DNA of 33,269 nt from Planctomycetia bacterium. Lineage in GTDB: Bacteria > Planctomycetota > Planctomycetia > Pirellulales > PALSA-1355. Below the pieces are notes generated by a model that searched no databases, was not told where the DNA came from, and saw only the letters and a list, made by a program, of their open reading frames with translations. The stretch is taken from the NCBI GenBank assembly GCA_016200205.1, contig JACQFF010000078.1, positions 1-33,269 of the forward strand. Direction: 5' to 3'. Shown here piece after piece: positions 25,154 to 32,042 of the stretch (position 1 is the stretch's first letter; each line of letters begins with the position of its first letter). Made by a program: the position numbers and the translations under genes.

Positions 25154-25471
25154 ATGGATGAGGTTTTCAAGGCGCTGGCTGATCCGACTCGCCGAACGTT
25201 GCTCGACCGGCTGTTCGAGAACAACGGACAGACACTCGGGGAACTTTGTGAGCGGCTCAACATGACGAGGCAGGCCGTGACCAAACACCTCAAGCTACTG
25301 GAAGCGGCGAATCTTGTTGTCACGATCTGGCGGGGCCGCGAGAAACTGCATTATCTCAATCCCGTGCCGATCCACGAAATCGCGGATCGCTGGATCGGCA
25401 AGTACGAGCGGGGCCGTCTTCGCGTCCTCGCCGAACTCAAGAAACAGTTGGAAGGTGAAACCAATGGCTAA
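25154..25471 (+). CDS. ArsR-family transcriptional regulator (module 1)
   Basis: A 105-residue winged-helix repressor. The family opening MDEVFKALADPTRRTLLDRL is followed by the recognition helix region MTRQAVTKHLKLLEAANLV and wing RGREKLHYLNPVP. The metal-binding cysteine pair of ArsR/SmtB (ELCVCDL) is absent (ELCERLN), so metal sensing is unlikely. This subgroup is regularly paired with an SRPBCC protein, as here: the next gene overlaps its 3' end by eight bases. The gene lies directly behind a consensus promoter with a perfect palindrome, so it probably represses itself until a ligand appears. The start is ATG 25154. Confidence 0.92.
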   Translation: MDEVFKALADPTRRTLLDRLFENNGQTLGELCERLNMTRQAVTKHLKLLEAANLVVTIWRGREKLHYLNPVPIHEIADRWIGKYERGRLRVLAELKKQLEGETNG

Positions 25472-25925
25472 TTCGCGATTTGTGTATGTGACATACATTC
25501 GTGCGACGCCGGAGAAGCTGTGGCGAGCGCTGATCGAGCCCGAATTCACGCGCCGCTTCTGGTGCGAAACGTGGCAAGAATGCGAATGGAAGCCCGGCGC
25601 GTCGTGGCGGATAATGATTCCCGATGGGCGCGTCGCCGACAGCGGCGAAGTCCTCGAAATCGAGCTGCACAGGCGGCTAGTTCTGTCGTGGCGCAACGAA
25701 TTCAAACCCGAGCTGCGAGAGGAAGGCTATTCGCGCCTGACCTACGAGCTCGAACAGCAGGGAGAGTCGGTCAAGCTCACCGTCATCCATGAGATCGACA
25801 AACCCGATTCGAAACTCATCGAAGCCGTGTCGAGCGGATGGCCGCACCTTCTGGCCAGCCTCAAGAGTCTCCTCGAAACAGGAGAATCGCTCAAAGAAAC
25901 CCGCCGCTGGCCCGAAGGTATTTGA
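25464..25925 (+). CDS. SRPBCC (AHSA1-like) ligand-binding protein (module 1)
   Basis: A 153-residue START/Bet v1-like helix-grip protein. The family pattern is evident: FVYVTYIRATPEKLWRALI, FWCETWQECEWKPGASW, GEVLEIELHRRLVLSWRN, SRLTYELEQQGESVKLTVIHE and SGWPHLLASLKSLLETGE. These proteins bind hydrophobic small molecules in a deep cavity. Genetic pairing with ArsR is common and suggests response to a hydrophobic compound, but the ligand is unknown. ATG 25464 lies inside the end of the arsR frame (eight-base overlap), with GGAAGG upstream, so translation is coupled. A long hairpin follows 32 bases after the stop. Confidence 0.92.
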   Translation: MANSRFVYVTYIRATPEKLWRALIEPEFTRRFWCETWQECEWKPGASWRIMIPDGRVADSGEVLEIELHRRLVLSWRNEFKPELREEGYSRLTYELEQQGESVKLTVIHEIDKPDSKLIEAVSSGWPHLLASLKSLLETGESLKETRRWPEGI

Positions 25926-25957
25926 AAGCAGGTACGAGAGGCCACGACGAAAAACTC

Positions 25958-25999
25958 AAGTCCCGCCAACTGTCGCTTTTGCGACCAGTGGCGGGATTT
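25958..25999 (+). terminator. terminator-like hairpin after ArsR module 1
   Basis: An outer 11-bp stem (AAGTCCCGCCA at 25958-25968 with 25989-25999, one G-U pair) and inner stem CTGTCGC/GCGACCAG with one bulged base enclose a TTTT loop. It ends in ATTTG. Position and stability fit a transcription stop of the ArsR-SRPBCC operon. Confidence 0.55.
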
Positions 26000-26012
26000 G
26001 TCGCTACGAATC

Positions 26013-26075
26013 AGTCGGGGTGGCAAGACACCGTGAGAATTTTTTCTGGCCGGTGTAAAGGCTTGGCCGAAGTCG
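26013..26075 (+). repeat. two-copy intergenic element, copy A
   Basis: Begins AGTCGGGGTGGCAAGAC, passes a run of six T and ends CTTGGCCGAAGT. By eye about 60% of bases match copy B at 29528-29590. It starts 13 bases after a hairpin, as does copy B. No coding capacity is recognised; its function is unknown. Confidence 0.4.
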
Positions 26076-26179
26076 CTGCGTACTCTCGCCCCGTGACATA
26101 TAGGCCAGTCAACGGCTTTGCGATGCTCGTCGGGGGGAAACCGATGACGGCGGTGACCGGCCAATGACCTCATCAAGGG

Positions 26180-26929
26180 TTACCGTCCACAGCTTCGCCA
26201 CCCATAGGCAGCCAGGACGACCGCCGCCAGAGCCAGCAGAACCAACGAACTGGGTTCGGGGGCGTGCCCCTCGAAGCGTGGCTGGTCAAGCGCCGTGCCG
26301 TACTGGAAGGCGACGCCGAGAATCGTAGCGTTGGGCTCGCCGGCAAAGCCTCCCAGCATGAACACCACCGTGTTCTTGATCAAATCTTGCCCGGACAGAG
26401 CGCCGTTGCCCGTCAAGAGATTGTCGCCGGCCGGGATGATGCCGAATTGCACGCCGTCAGGGCTCGTCGGACCTTGCAGATTGTCGCCGGGAAATAAGTC
26501 ACCCGATCCGAAGATATTCAAACCACTCGAAGAGATGCCCGAATTATGAGGAGAGACCGATTCCAAATTGTTCAAGTAGGCCCACTCGCCGCCCACGACG
26601 CGATCGCTCGGCGTGACGTCAGCGCCGGTTCCGCCGACCAAAACAGAGCTGCCAAAGGGAACGATGGCCGAAGTGCGAGTGAGCAAGGGATCACCCGTGA
26701 CATCAAAGAAAATGCCGGTCAAAATGTCGGTCGGCAACTGGGCGTCGCCGGCCGAGGTGTTGGTGAGTGTCACGATCAGGTTATTGCCGGACCGTTCAAA
26801 ATCGGCGCTGGCCGCCAAACTGCCATTTGAGAAAGAGTAAGTGATGGAGCCCGCGATGGCTGGCAACGGCGCCAGCACAAGGGGCACAATCATTAGCGCT
26901 CGGTTGATTTCGGCCACGGTGAATCGCAT
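26180..26929 (-). CDS. PEP-CTERM protein
   Basis: A 249-residue exported protein. The signal peptide (about 12-26, ALMIVPLVLAPLPAIAG) is followed by a beta-sandwich-like region rich in Gly, Asn and Ser (SITYSFSNGSLAASADFE, GNNLIVTLTNTSAGD) that resembles XDD-type PEP-CTERM domains. The sorting signal is APEPSSLV, a hydrophobic stretch and YGWRSCGR. The start is placed at ATG 26929; ATG 26893 would give a bare signal peptide, and the longer frame up to 27037 adds unlikely sequence. It should be processed by an exosortase, which is not in this window. It lies downstream of another PEP-CTERM gene on the same strand. Confidence 0.8.
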   Translation of the reverse strand: MRFTVAEINRALMIVPLVLAPLPAIAGSITYSFSNGSLAASADFERSGNNLIVTLTNTSAGDAQLPTDILTGIFFDVTGDPLLTRTSAIVPFGSSVLVGGTGADVTPSDRVVGGEWAYLNNLESVSPHNSGISSSGLNIFGSGDLFPGDNLQGPTSPDGVQFGIIPAGDNLLTGNGALSGQDLIKNTVVFMLGGFAGEPNATILGVAFQYGTALDQPRFEGHAPEPSSLVLLALAAVVLAAYGWRSCGR

Positions 26930-27100
26930 CTGCAAGTTCTTTTGCCCAATAGTGAAACAGGAAAAACCAATTGACGATCGCCCGGGAGCGGCCAAGACTT
27001 CGAAGACGGACCCGGGACGCCGCGAAAAGAAGGTCAAACGCTACAGGATAGGTTTGGCTAGCGGCACCATGGACCAATATGATCGGGTAACATCAACCAG

Positions 27101-27134
27101 GCCCTGCCAGGCGTGAAACGAACGCCGGCAGGGC
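27101..27134 (-). terminator. hairpin downstream of the PEP-CTERM gene at 27156
   Basis: A 13-bp stem: GCCCTGCC and GGCGT (27101-27114, one bulged A) pair with 27122-27134. It lies 22 bases after the minus-strand stop at 27156. The minus-strand sequence after it (TGGTTGATGTT) is only moderately T-rich. Confidence 0.5.
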
Positions 27135-27155
27135 GATTTACAACTTTCGGTACGC

Positions 27156-27818
27156 CTACGCAAATGGCTTACGTAGGTGGCAGCAAACGAGCGAAACGAG
27201 TCCGAGACCAAGGAGCACCAACGTTGAGGGCTCGGGGATATTCACATCGGAGATGATCTGTCCCTCGAGAAACCCGTTAAACTGGCCAGGCCCGCCAAAG
27301 AATGGCACGGGCTGACCATCCTCGACAAATACGTCGGCCGAATTCACGCCGGCTGGCAACGTGCCGAGGTTGTCATCAACGTCGGATACGAAGGTTCCGT
27401 CGATCGTGGCAGAAGAAATTTCGCTGGCGTCAACCCTGTAGTCGAGGATGTCGCTGACCAACGGTGGGCTCGTCGGATCCGTCGGCTGCTCAACGAGGTA
27501 GATCGTGCGCTGGAAGTTGCCGCTGGTAAATGGGGTATTCCAAACGCCATGAAAGCTCACCTGCCCCGTCTCGGGGACAGTGATGCTGCCAGGTGTCCCA
27601 CCCATTTGCACCAGTTGTCCGTTGACGAAAAACCCCCCCTCGAAATTGTTTGCCGAAATAACAATCACTTCAGCGGGACTCGTATCGTCAATGCCGATAG
27701 TGGCGGACGAAACGGGGGTGGGCGCCAGCAACAGGACGGCGCACACGATGGCAAAAGACAAGAATAAGCGCTTCGTCGGGGCGCGGATTGGAAGCGCTCG
27801 AAAATTGGAAGTACTCAT
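27156..27818 (-). CDS. PEP-CTERM protein
   Basis: A 220-residue exported protein. A long n-region (MSTSNFRALPIRAPTKR) and hydrophobic core (LFLSFAIVCAVLLLAPTPVSSA) form the signal peptide. The mature part is acidic and beta-rich (GIDDTSPAEVIVISANNFEG, DYRVDASEISSATIDGTF). The C-terminus is a classical sorting signal: NIPEPSTL, VLLGLGLVSLVCC and HLRKPFA. ATG 27818 is supported by AAGGG nine bases upstream. The mature region contains motifs like an outer-surface carbohydrate- or self-binding sandwich, but I do not recognise a named domain. A hairpin follows its stop. Confidence 0.85.
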   Translation of the reverse strand: MSTSNFRALPIRAPTKRLFLSFAIVCAVLLLAPTPVSSATIGIDDTSPAEVIVISANNFEGGFFVNGQLVQMGGTPGSITVPETGQVSFHGVWNTPFTSGNFQRTIYLVEQPTDPTSPPLVSDILDYRVDASEISSATIDGTFVSDVDDNLGTLPAGVNSADVFVEDGQPVPFFGGPGQFNGFLEGQIISDVNIPEPSTLVLLGLGLVSLVCCHLRKPFA

Positions 27819-28502
27819 GAGCGATAACCCTTGGTAGAAGTTGTGGAGGAAGATCGTAGGCTAATGACGCTCGGATCTGATCGGTCGGACCGATCCGGCA
27901 GCATCGCGTGCAAGATCGGTCAGACGGCTGCACGGAAGCTGTTCATTAGCGGGCCTCCACCAACTCTCAGGGTTATCGGAGCATTAGCACTTCGAGACGG
28001 GGCCACGTGACCATCGTGCGGATCGGGGAAACATTCCTCCACCCAAGATCGAGTTTATTCCACGGCACAGCAAAATCAATCCCTTTTTTTAAAAAAACAA
28101 AATATTAACGGTGGATCATGCTTATCGCACCGGTTCCCGGCGACCTACAAGTTTTCGCGAGGCGCGATCCTTTGCAGGCCCATCGGCAGAGTTATACGCC
28201 GATGGGCAAGCCTTGGCTCCAGCCTTTCGCCCTGCCCGCAACAACAGCCGCGTAATCGGCAGTTTTGCTCCGTTCGTTGCGTTGGCGACAGGGTGCCACG
28301 TTTCGATGGGATTTTGATCGTGGACGAAGATCTTGTTGATCGACGAATCGGGCGTTTTTGTGATGAGGTCTGGGATCGGTATTGGACCCGGATCTACTAA
28401 CGACCGACGAAACGCTGAGTTTCAGAAATCGCAACTCCTTGGAATGCGGGAATCGTCTTCGATTGTACGATTTTGAGGTCAGGCACTAAAGCGACGAGGG
28501 GC
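27819..28502. other. 684-base intergenic region with one strong hairpin
   Basis: No gene recognised. A perfect 10-bp inverted repeat (GCCCATCGGC at 28178-28187 and complement 28198-28207, loop AGAGTTATAC) is the only clear structure; no T run follows. An AT-rich tract with runs of T and A (about 28080-28110) precedes it. Confidence 0.45.
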
Positions 28503-28952
28503 TCAGGTGAGCAGGCATTCAACTTCATGCAGCATTTGGGCCCAGCCCGTCTCGGTGCGGGAAACGTAGTCCACCCATTTCGCGTCCATTTCATGGACGA
28601 TGGTGGCCACGCAACCATCTGAATCGGATTGAATCGTCAGAGTCACTGTGGAGGGATTGGCCTCTTCGCTTTCAGCGACGATCCACGTGAAGACGATTTT
28701 TCGCGGGCGATCCAACTCGAGATACGTTCCCCAATGCGTTGCTTCCGTCCCGTCGCGCATATCGGAGAAGTAGAACTTCCCGCCGACCCGCGCATCGATT
28801 TCGATGCGCCGAATGTCTCCGGCAAGACCAAAACTCCTCAACGCGGCTGCCATCCATGCGCGAACCTTTTCGGGATTAAGCCATGCGTCGTAGACTCGCT
28901 CAGCCGAGGCCTTGAAGCGGTGGCTGACCCTTGCCTCAATTCTCGCATTCAT
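28503..28952 (-). CDS. SRPBCC (AHSA1-like) protein (module 2)
   Basis: A 149-residue helix-grip ligand-binding protein: ARIEARVSHRFKASAERVYDAW, IDARVGGKFYFSDMRDG, GTYLELDRPRKIVFTW, TVTLTIQSDSDGCVATIVHE and the C-terminal helix GWAQMLHEVECLL. It is the partner of the ArsR gene directly upstream. A GTG at 28961 overlaps the arsR TGA, but it touches the GGAGGA ribosome binding site; ATG 28952, nine bases after GGAGGA, is the better start. It shares only the family fold with the module 1 protein. The ligand is unknown. Confidence 0.92.
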   Translation of the reverse strand: MNARIEARVSHRFKASAERVYDAWLNPEKVRAWMAAALRSFGLAGDIRRIEIDARVGGKFYFSDMRDGTEATHWGTYLELDRPRKIVFTWIVAESEEANPSTVTLTIQSDSDGCVATIVHEMDAKWVDYVSRTETGWAQMLHEVECLLT

Positions 28953-28957
28953 CAGTG

Positions 28958-29302
28958 TCACTCCTCCATATCATTTGCTTGATTCAAGAGCCCGTCCAAT
29001 GCCTCCAAACTTGCTCGCCAGAACTCTTGCTGCTTCATAATCCATTCTTGGACTCTGTGCAGCGGTTCGGGTCGGAACCGCAAAATGTGTTCCCGACCGA
29101 CCTTTCGCCGCTCAACCAATTTTGCGCGTTCCAGGGTTCGGATGTGCTTGGAGACTGAGTTGAGCGATATCCGGAATGGCGCGGCAAGGTCAGTCACGCG
29201 CGCTTCGGACCGCGCCAGGCGCCGCAAAATAGCCCGACGCGTCGGATCCGCGATCGCATGCAGCGTGGAATCGAGCGATCGACTCAGAGAGTTTGCTTTC
29301 AT
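28958..29302 (-). CDS. ArsR-family transcriptional regulator (module 2)
   Basis: A 114-residue winged-helix repressor: LDSTLHAIADPTRRAILRRL opening, recognition helix in ISLNSVSKHIRTLERAKLV and wing RRKVGREHILRFRPEPL. There are no metal-binding cysteines. The ATG at 29302 lies inside a large perfect palindrome (29301-29326) that also covers the -10 box, so repressor binding would block both transcription initiation and clearance. The transcript should have only a very short 5' leader (about a dozen bases by -10 position). It is transcribed with the SRPBCC gene that follows. Confidence 0.92.
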   Translation of the reverse strand: MKANSLSRSLDSTLHAIADPTRRAILRRLARSEARVTDLAAPFRISLNSVSKHIRTLERAKLVERRKVGREHILRFRPEPLHRVQEWIMKQQEFWRASLEALDGLLNQANDMEE

Positions 29303-29350
29303 TATTCACCCTTTTGGGTGAATAATAATGCACGACAGGTCTGGTGTCAA
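29301..29350 (-). promoter_or_regulatory. promoter and palindromic operator of arsR module 2
   Basis: On the minus strand: -35 TTGACA (29350-29345), a 17-base spacer and -10 TATTAT (29327-29322). A perfect inverted repeat with 11-base half-sites (ATTATTCACCC, centre TTTT, complement) spans 29301-29326, overlapping the -10 box and the start codon. The centre (ACC-TTTT-GGT) is the same as in module 1 while the outer bases differ. Confidence 0.8.
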
Positions 29351-29411
29351 GCGGCTCGTCGAGTGCTCGTATTCAATCCCCTGTTGCCGGAATAGCCGCC
29401 GACCGCGCCAC

Positions 29412-29442
29412 AAAACGCCGAATGCTTGAAATCGGCGTTTTT
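29412..29442. terminator. bidirectional terminator-like hairpin
   Basis: A 10-bp perfect stem (AAAACGCCGA at 29412-29421 with 29432-29441) encloses a 10-base loop and ends in TTTTT; the other strand also ends in TTTT. No gene ends nearby, so either it insulates the divergent promoters or it belongs to an unrecognised transcript. Confidence 0.5.
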
Positions 29443-29486
29443 GAATCGCCGACCGGACGACGCGACTCTCGTCCCCACGCTGAGAA

Positions 29487-29514
29487 AGCCCTTGGACGTT
29501 CTCGTCGAAGGGCT
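29487..29514. other. hairpin next to element copy B
   Basis: Stem AGCCCTT/AAGGGCT plus inner GACG/CGTC around loop TTCT, interrupted by one G-G mismatch. It ends 13 bases before the repeated element at 29528, the same spacing as for copy A. Confidence 0.4.
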
Positions 29515-29527
29515 CATTTCAAAAAAT

Positions 29528-29590
29528 AGTCGGGGTGACAGGACGTCTATTGAACTTTTTTTTGACGGTGCAAGAGACTGGCCGATGTGG
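29528..29590 (+). repeat. two-copy intergenic element, copy B
   Basis: Begins AGTCGGGGTGACAGGAC, contains GAAC followed by eight T and ends CTGGCCGATGTGG. It is related to copy A (26013-26075). The final ATGTGG pairs with CCACAT (29601-29606) to form a small hairpin with a T-rich loop, which copy A lacks. Confidence 0.4.
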
Positions 29591-29760
29591 TTTTTTTATT
29601 CCACATGAGTTCATGGCCGGTTTCACTCCCCTGCGGCAACATCCGAAATGCGCCCATGCAACACTCCTTTCCCTTTCCCGCTTGTACTAGTTGAGGCGGA
29701 CGTGCGTCCGCTAGAGAAATGTTCCGCAGACGCCCCCCTGGGGGAAAGGACTGGTGTACG

Positions 29761-30288
29761 ATGACACGTTTCAAAACTCTTTTGACGGTGACGGTTTTCG
29801 GTACGATGGCCCTGCAAGCTGCAGCCGCTTTTGCTGGCGGACACAGCAATCACAACGGCAATTTGACGCGCAAATACGGCACTTCGGCCTCGCGCCAGAT
29901 CGCTCTGCCAAAGCCGCTGCCGATTCGCAGCTCGATTGCTGTCACCACCCACAAACCGAAGGGTTTAGCTGGGCTTGGTCAGCCGGCAAAGGGCGGGCAG
30001 CTCCACGACGGCAGCAAGGGGCAGACCATCGCGGCCGAGAAGGATCCCCTCTATGGCCTTGGGGGCATGGACGTGTTGCATGATCTCTTAGCCCCTATCG
30101 ACTGGCAGAAGGCTGCGGACCAGTTGCTCAAGGACAAGCGGCTCTCGTGCTTGCGCCCGCGATGTCTCGGCCTGCGCAACGGGCGCTCTCTTTCGAGAGT
30201 AGAATTGAGCCTTCGACTACAACGCTTTGACGATTCCGAACCCGCAGCACGCGTCCCATGTCACTTTCACCCCGCGGTTCAAATTTAA
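29761..30288 (+). CDS. hypothetical secreted protein, C-terminus probably altered
   Basis: A 175-residue frame with a clear signal peptide (MTRFKTLLTVTVFGTMAL, ending AFAGGHS) and a plausible mature part to about residue 130: GNLTRKYGTSASRQIALPKP, GLGQPAKGGQLHDGSKGQT and KDPLYGLGGMDVLHDLLAPI. After LLKDKRLSC (about 133) the sequence turns into arginine/leucine-rich residues of non-protein character, which suggests a frameshift or the loss of the true 3' end near 30160. AAAGGA lies some 10 bases before ATG 29761. I do not recognise the family; no function is assigned. Confidence 0.55.
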   Translation: MTRFKTLLTVTVFGTMALQAAAAFAGGHSNHNGNLTRKYGTSASRQIALPKPLPIRSSIAVTTHKPKGLAGLGQPAKGGQLHDGSKGQTIAAEKDPLYGLGGMDVLHDLLAPIDWQKAADQLLKDKRLSCLRPRCLGLRNGRSLSRVELSLRLQRFDDSEPAARVPCHFHPAVQI

Positions 30289-30316
30289 AGATCACAGTCG
30301 CTCGCTCCTTGGCCGC

Positions 30317-30370
30317 ACATCTTTGACCGAGCGAACGCTCGTAACATCTTTGACCGAGCGAACGCTCGTA
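30317..30370. repeat. two tandem 27-base repeats, each with a palindrome
   Basis: Two identical copies, 30317-30343 and 30344-30370. Each contains CGAGCG-AA-CGCTCG, so two 6-bp hairpins stand in tandem. They lie between the secreted protein and the toxin gene; they may act as a transcription stop, a protein-binding array or a replication-slippage product. Confidence 0.7.
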
Positions 30371-30576
30371 TCACGCTCGTCGCGTATTTCCGCTCACAGA
30401 CCAAAGAGCCCCTAGAAATCAGGCCAGCACTTTTGGTAGTGTTGACTCGGCGGCCCCAAATCGTTTGGCCACGACGAAAGATTCGCAGCTAACCGATCGA
30501 CTCTGACTCAGCGGGTTGGTTAGCAGTGTGCATCCGGGCCGCAAAATGTCCCAAGTTCCACAAGCAAGGAGGTTTC

Positions 30577-32028
30577 ATGCACCGCAATTTCCCGCCGCAA
30601 CCCGGTGATGGTTCCGACGGCTCGCCGCCGAGCGAGGCTTGGCTGTTCGCACAGGCCATTTTGGGCAAGCCGATTCCCAGTATTATCAACCCAGAAACTG
30701 CGGCTCGAGCGAAACGCGAAGAATTGGAACGGCTGGCCCAATTTTCATCAAGACATGCAGACGAGTTGCGCAGGCTGCAAGCGGCTGAAGCCGAAGCCCG
30801 GCACAAGCGCGAGATTCTGGAATGGGCGGCAGGAATCTCGACCCGAGCTGAGGAGAAGCTGCGCGCATTGCAACGGAAAGAAGCTGAGGAGCGCGAGGGC
30901 TGGCGGCGCGCTGAGCACTTCACCGAGATGCTCCTCGAAGGCGATTGGGATCCGAGCAAACATCCACGTCTTGGCGGCCCACCGAACGCCGGCTGGTGGG
31001 CAACGACGGACGGGTCGGGCAGCGCACGATCGTCCCAGAACGCGGCGGCGTCATTTCGAACCGCGTCGTATGCGTCGTCGGGAGAAGAGAAGCTCAGTCA
31101 AAACGCTTTGCTGACGTACTTCAAGTTGCTGTATGGCGACAAAGGTCAGAAGCTGCTCAAAGCCTTCGAAAAATCGGGTGGTCGTTTGAGAATTGAAAAC
31201 CCTTGGTCCGGTAAATCAGCGCTCGATACGCGCAACCACTGGCGACCGCAACAGATCAGGCTTCGTCAAGACCTGAATCCGGCGGAGGCGGCGCAGGAGC
31301 TAATGGAGCGGCTCATCGATGCCAGCGGCCTGACGGAAGTTCGGCAGCATCTCGATCACACCGGATTTCCCAATATTGAAGCACTGATCCAGTCCTATAA
31401 ACAGTCCGTCAAGAAGGCGGCGGCCTTTGCTGCACTTATCTCGGAACTGTATTTATCGGGAGTTTCGATAGCCAGCGAAGGCGCGGACTGGATCGTTACA
31501 ATCCATGACCTCTCCGAGGGCAACTATTACGCGGCGATTGGACTGCTGCCCCTCCTTCCCGCATCCGTGGGAAAAACCGAAGTGATTCTGAAGCATGGTC
31601 GGCAGTCATTGCGAATCAGCGCCGAGGCGGTCCGCGGCGCAAAGTCCTTGCCGGTCAAAGAACTGATCGAACTGCTTGAGTCCACTCGCAAGCTCGCCAG
31701 GAACATGGTGAAGGCAGGCATCGAACGGCCGGCCGGAACGGCTGCGCATCATATCGTGCCGGCTACCTTAGAAAAGTTTATCGGTGCCAAGAAAGCACGG
31801 GAGATTCTCAGCAAGTTTGGAATCAGCGTGGAGAATGCAGCCAACGGAGTTTACTTGCCCTCCAAATTCGACGACGCGGTCAAGGCCGCGTACCACGGAA
31901 GTATTCACTCCCGACGGTACTCAGATGAAGTGTACAAGCGGCTACAAAAAGCGAGGACTAAAGAGGATGCCTTACTGATCTTGAACAAGATTCGCAAAGA
32001 GCTCTTGACAGGGACGTTCCCTCATTAA
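30577..32028 (+). CDS. polymorphic toxin with C-terminal AHH nuclease domain
   Basis: A 483-residue modular toxin. The N-terminus (1-130) is polar with a charged coiled coil (RAKREELERLAQFSSRHADE and on to 115). It is followed by a linker WDPSKHPRLGGPPNAGWW, which resembles connectors seen in other planctomycete toxins. A helical middle (about 180-290) precedes a hydrophobic pre-toxin segment (AAIGLLPLLPASVGK, about 312-326). From about 378 it carries an AHH nuclease of the HNH/Endo VII superfamily: GTAAHHIVPA (His391-His392), ILSKFGISVENAANGVYLPS, HGSIHSRRY and the end IRKELLTGTFPH. There is no signal peptide or recognisable export domain, so the secretion route is unknown. AAGGAGG precedes ATG 30577 by four bases. 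The immunity gene follows after 14 bases. Confidence 0.88.
   Translation: MHRNFPPQPGDGSDGSPPSEAWLFAQAILGKPIPSIINPETAARAKREELERLAQFSSRHADELRRLQAAEAEARHKREILEWAAGISTRAEEKLRALQRKEAEEREGWRRAEHFTEMLLEGDWDPSKHPRLGGPPNAGWWATTDGSGSARSSQNAAASFRTASYASSGEEKLSQNALLTYFKLLYGDKGQKLLKAFEKSGGRLRIENPWSGKSALDTRNHWRPQQIRLRQDLNPAEAAQELMERLIDASGLTEVRQHLDHTGFPNIEALIQSYKQSVKKAAAFAALISELYLSGVSIASEGADWIVTIHDLSEGNYYAAIGLLPLLPASVGKTEVILKHGRQSLRISAEAVRGAKSLPVKELIELLESTRKLARNMVKAGIERPAGTAAHHIVPATLEKFIGAKKAREILSKFGISVENAANGVYLPSKFDDAVKAAYHGSIHSRRYSDEVYKRLQKARTKEDALLILNKIRKELLTGTFPH
31691..31763 (+). repeat. toxin-tip homology block, copy 1
   Basis: 73 bases at the border between the toxin body and the AHH tip. They match 32599-32671 at 70 positions; the differences are A/C, A/T and T/C. 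After this block the two tips diverge strongly at the DNA level. Confidence 0.9.
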
Positions 32029-32042
32029 GGAACAGACGACCG

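Noticed and set aside
20868-27985. Similar AGGGTTAT-C/T-G words near 20868, 27830 (minus) and 27976 as a common PEP-CTERM leader signal
   Set aside because: The matches are about ten bases, in differing orientation and distance from start codons; chance is likely.
28178-28207. An intrinsic terminator in the 27.8-28.5 kb gap
   Set aside because: The stem is strong but neither strand has a T run and no gene ends next to it.
29528-29560. A tRNA 3' end on the minus strand (CCTGTCACCCCGACT resembles a T arm plus acceptor)
   Set aside because: No anticodon arm or matching 5' acceptor can be drawn, and copy A at 26013 deviates in the same part.
30317-30370. Start of a CRISPR array
   Set aside because: Only two copies, directly adjacent without a spacer, and no cas genes.
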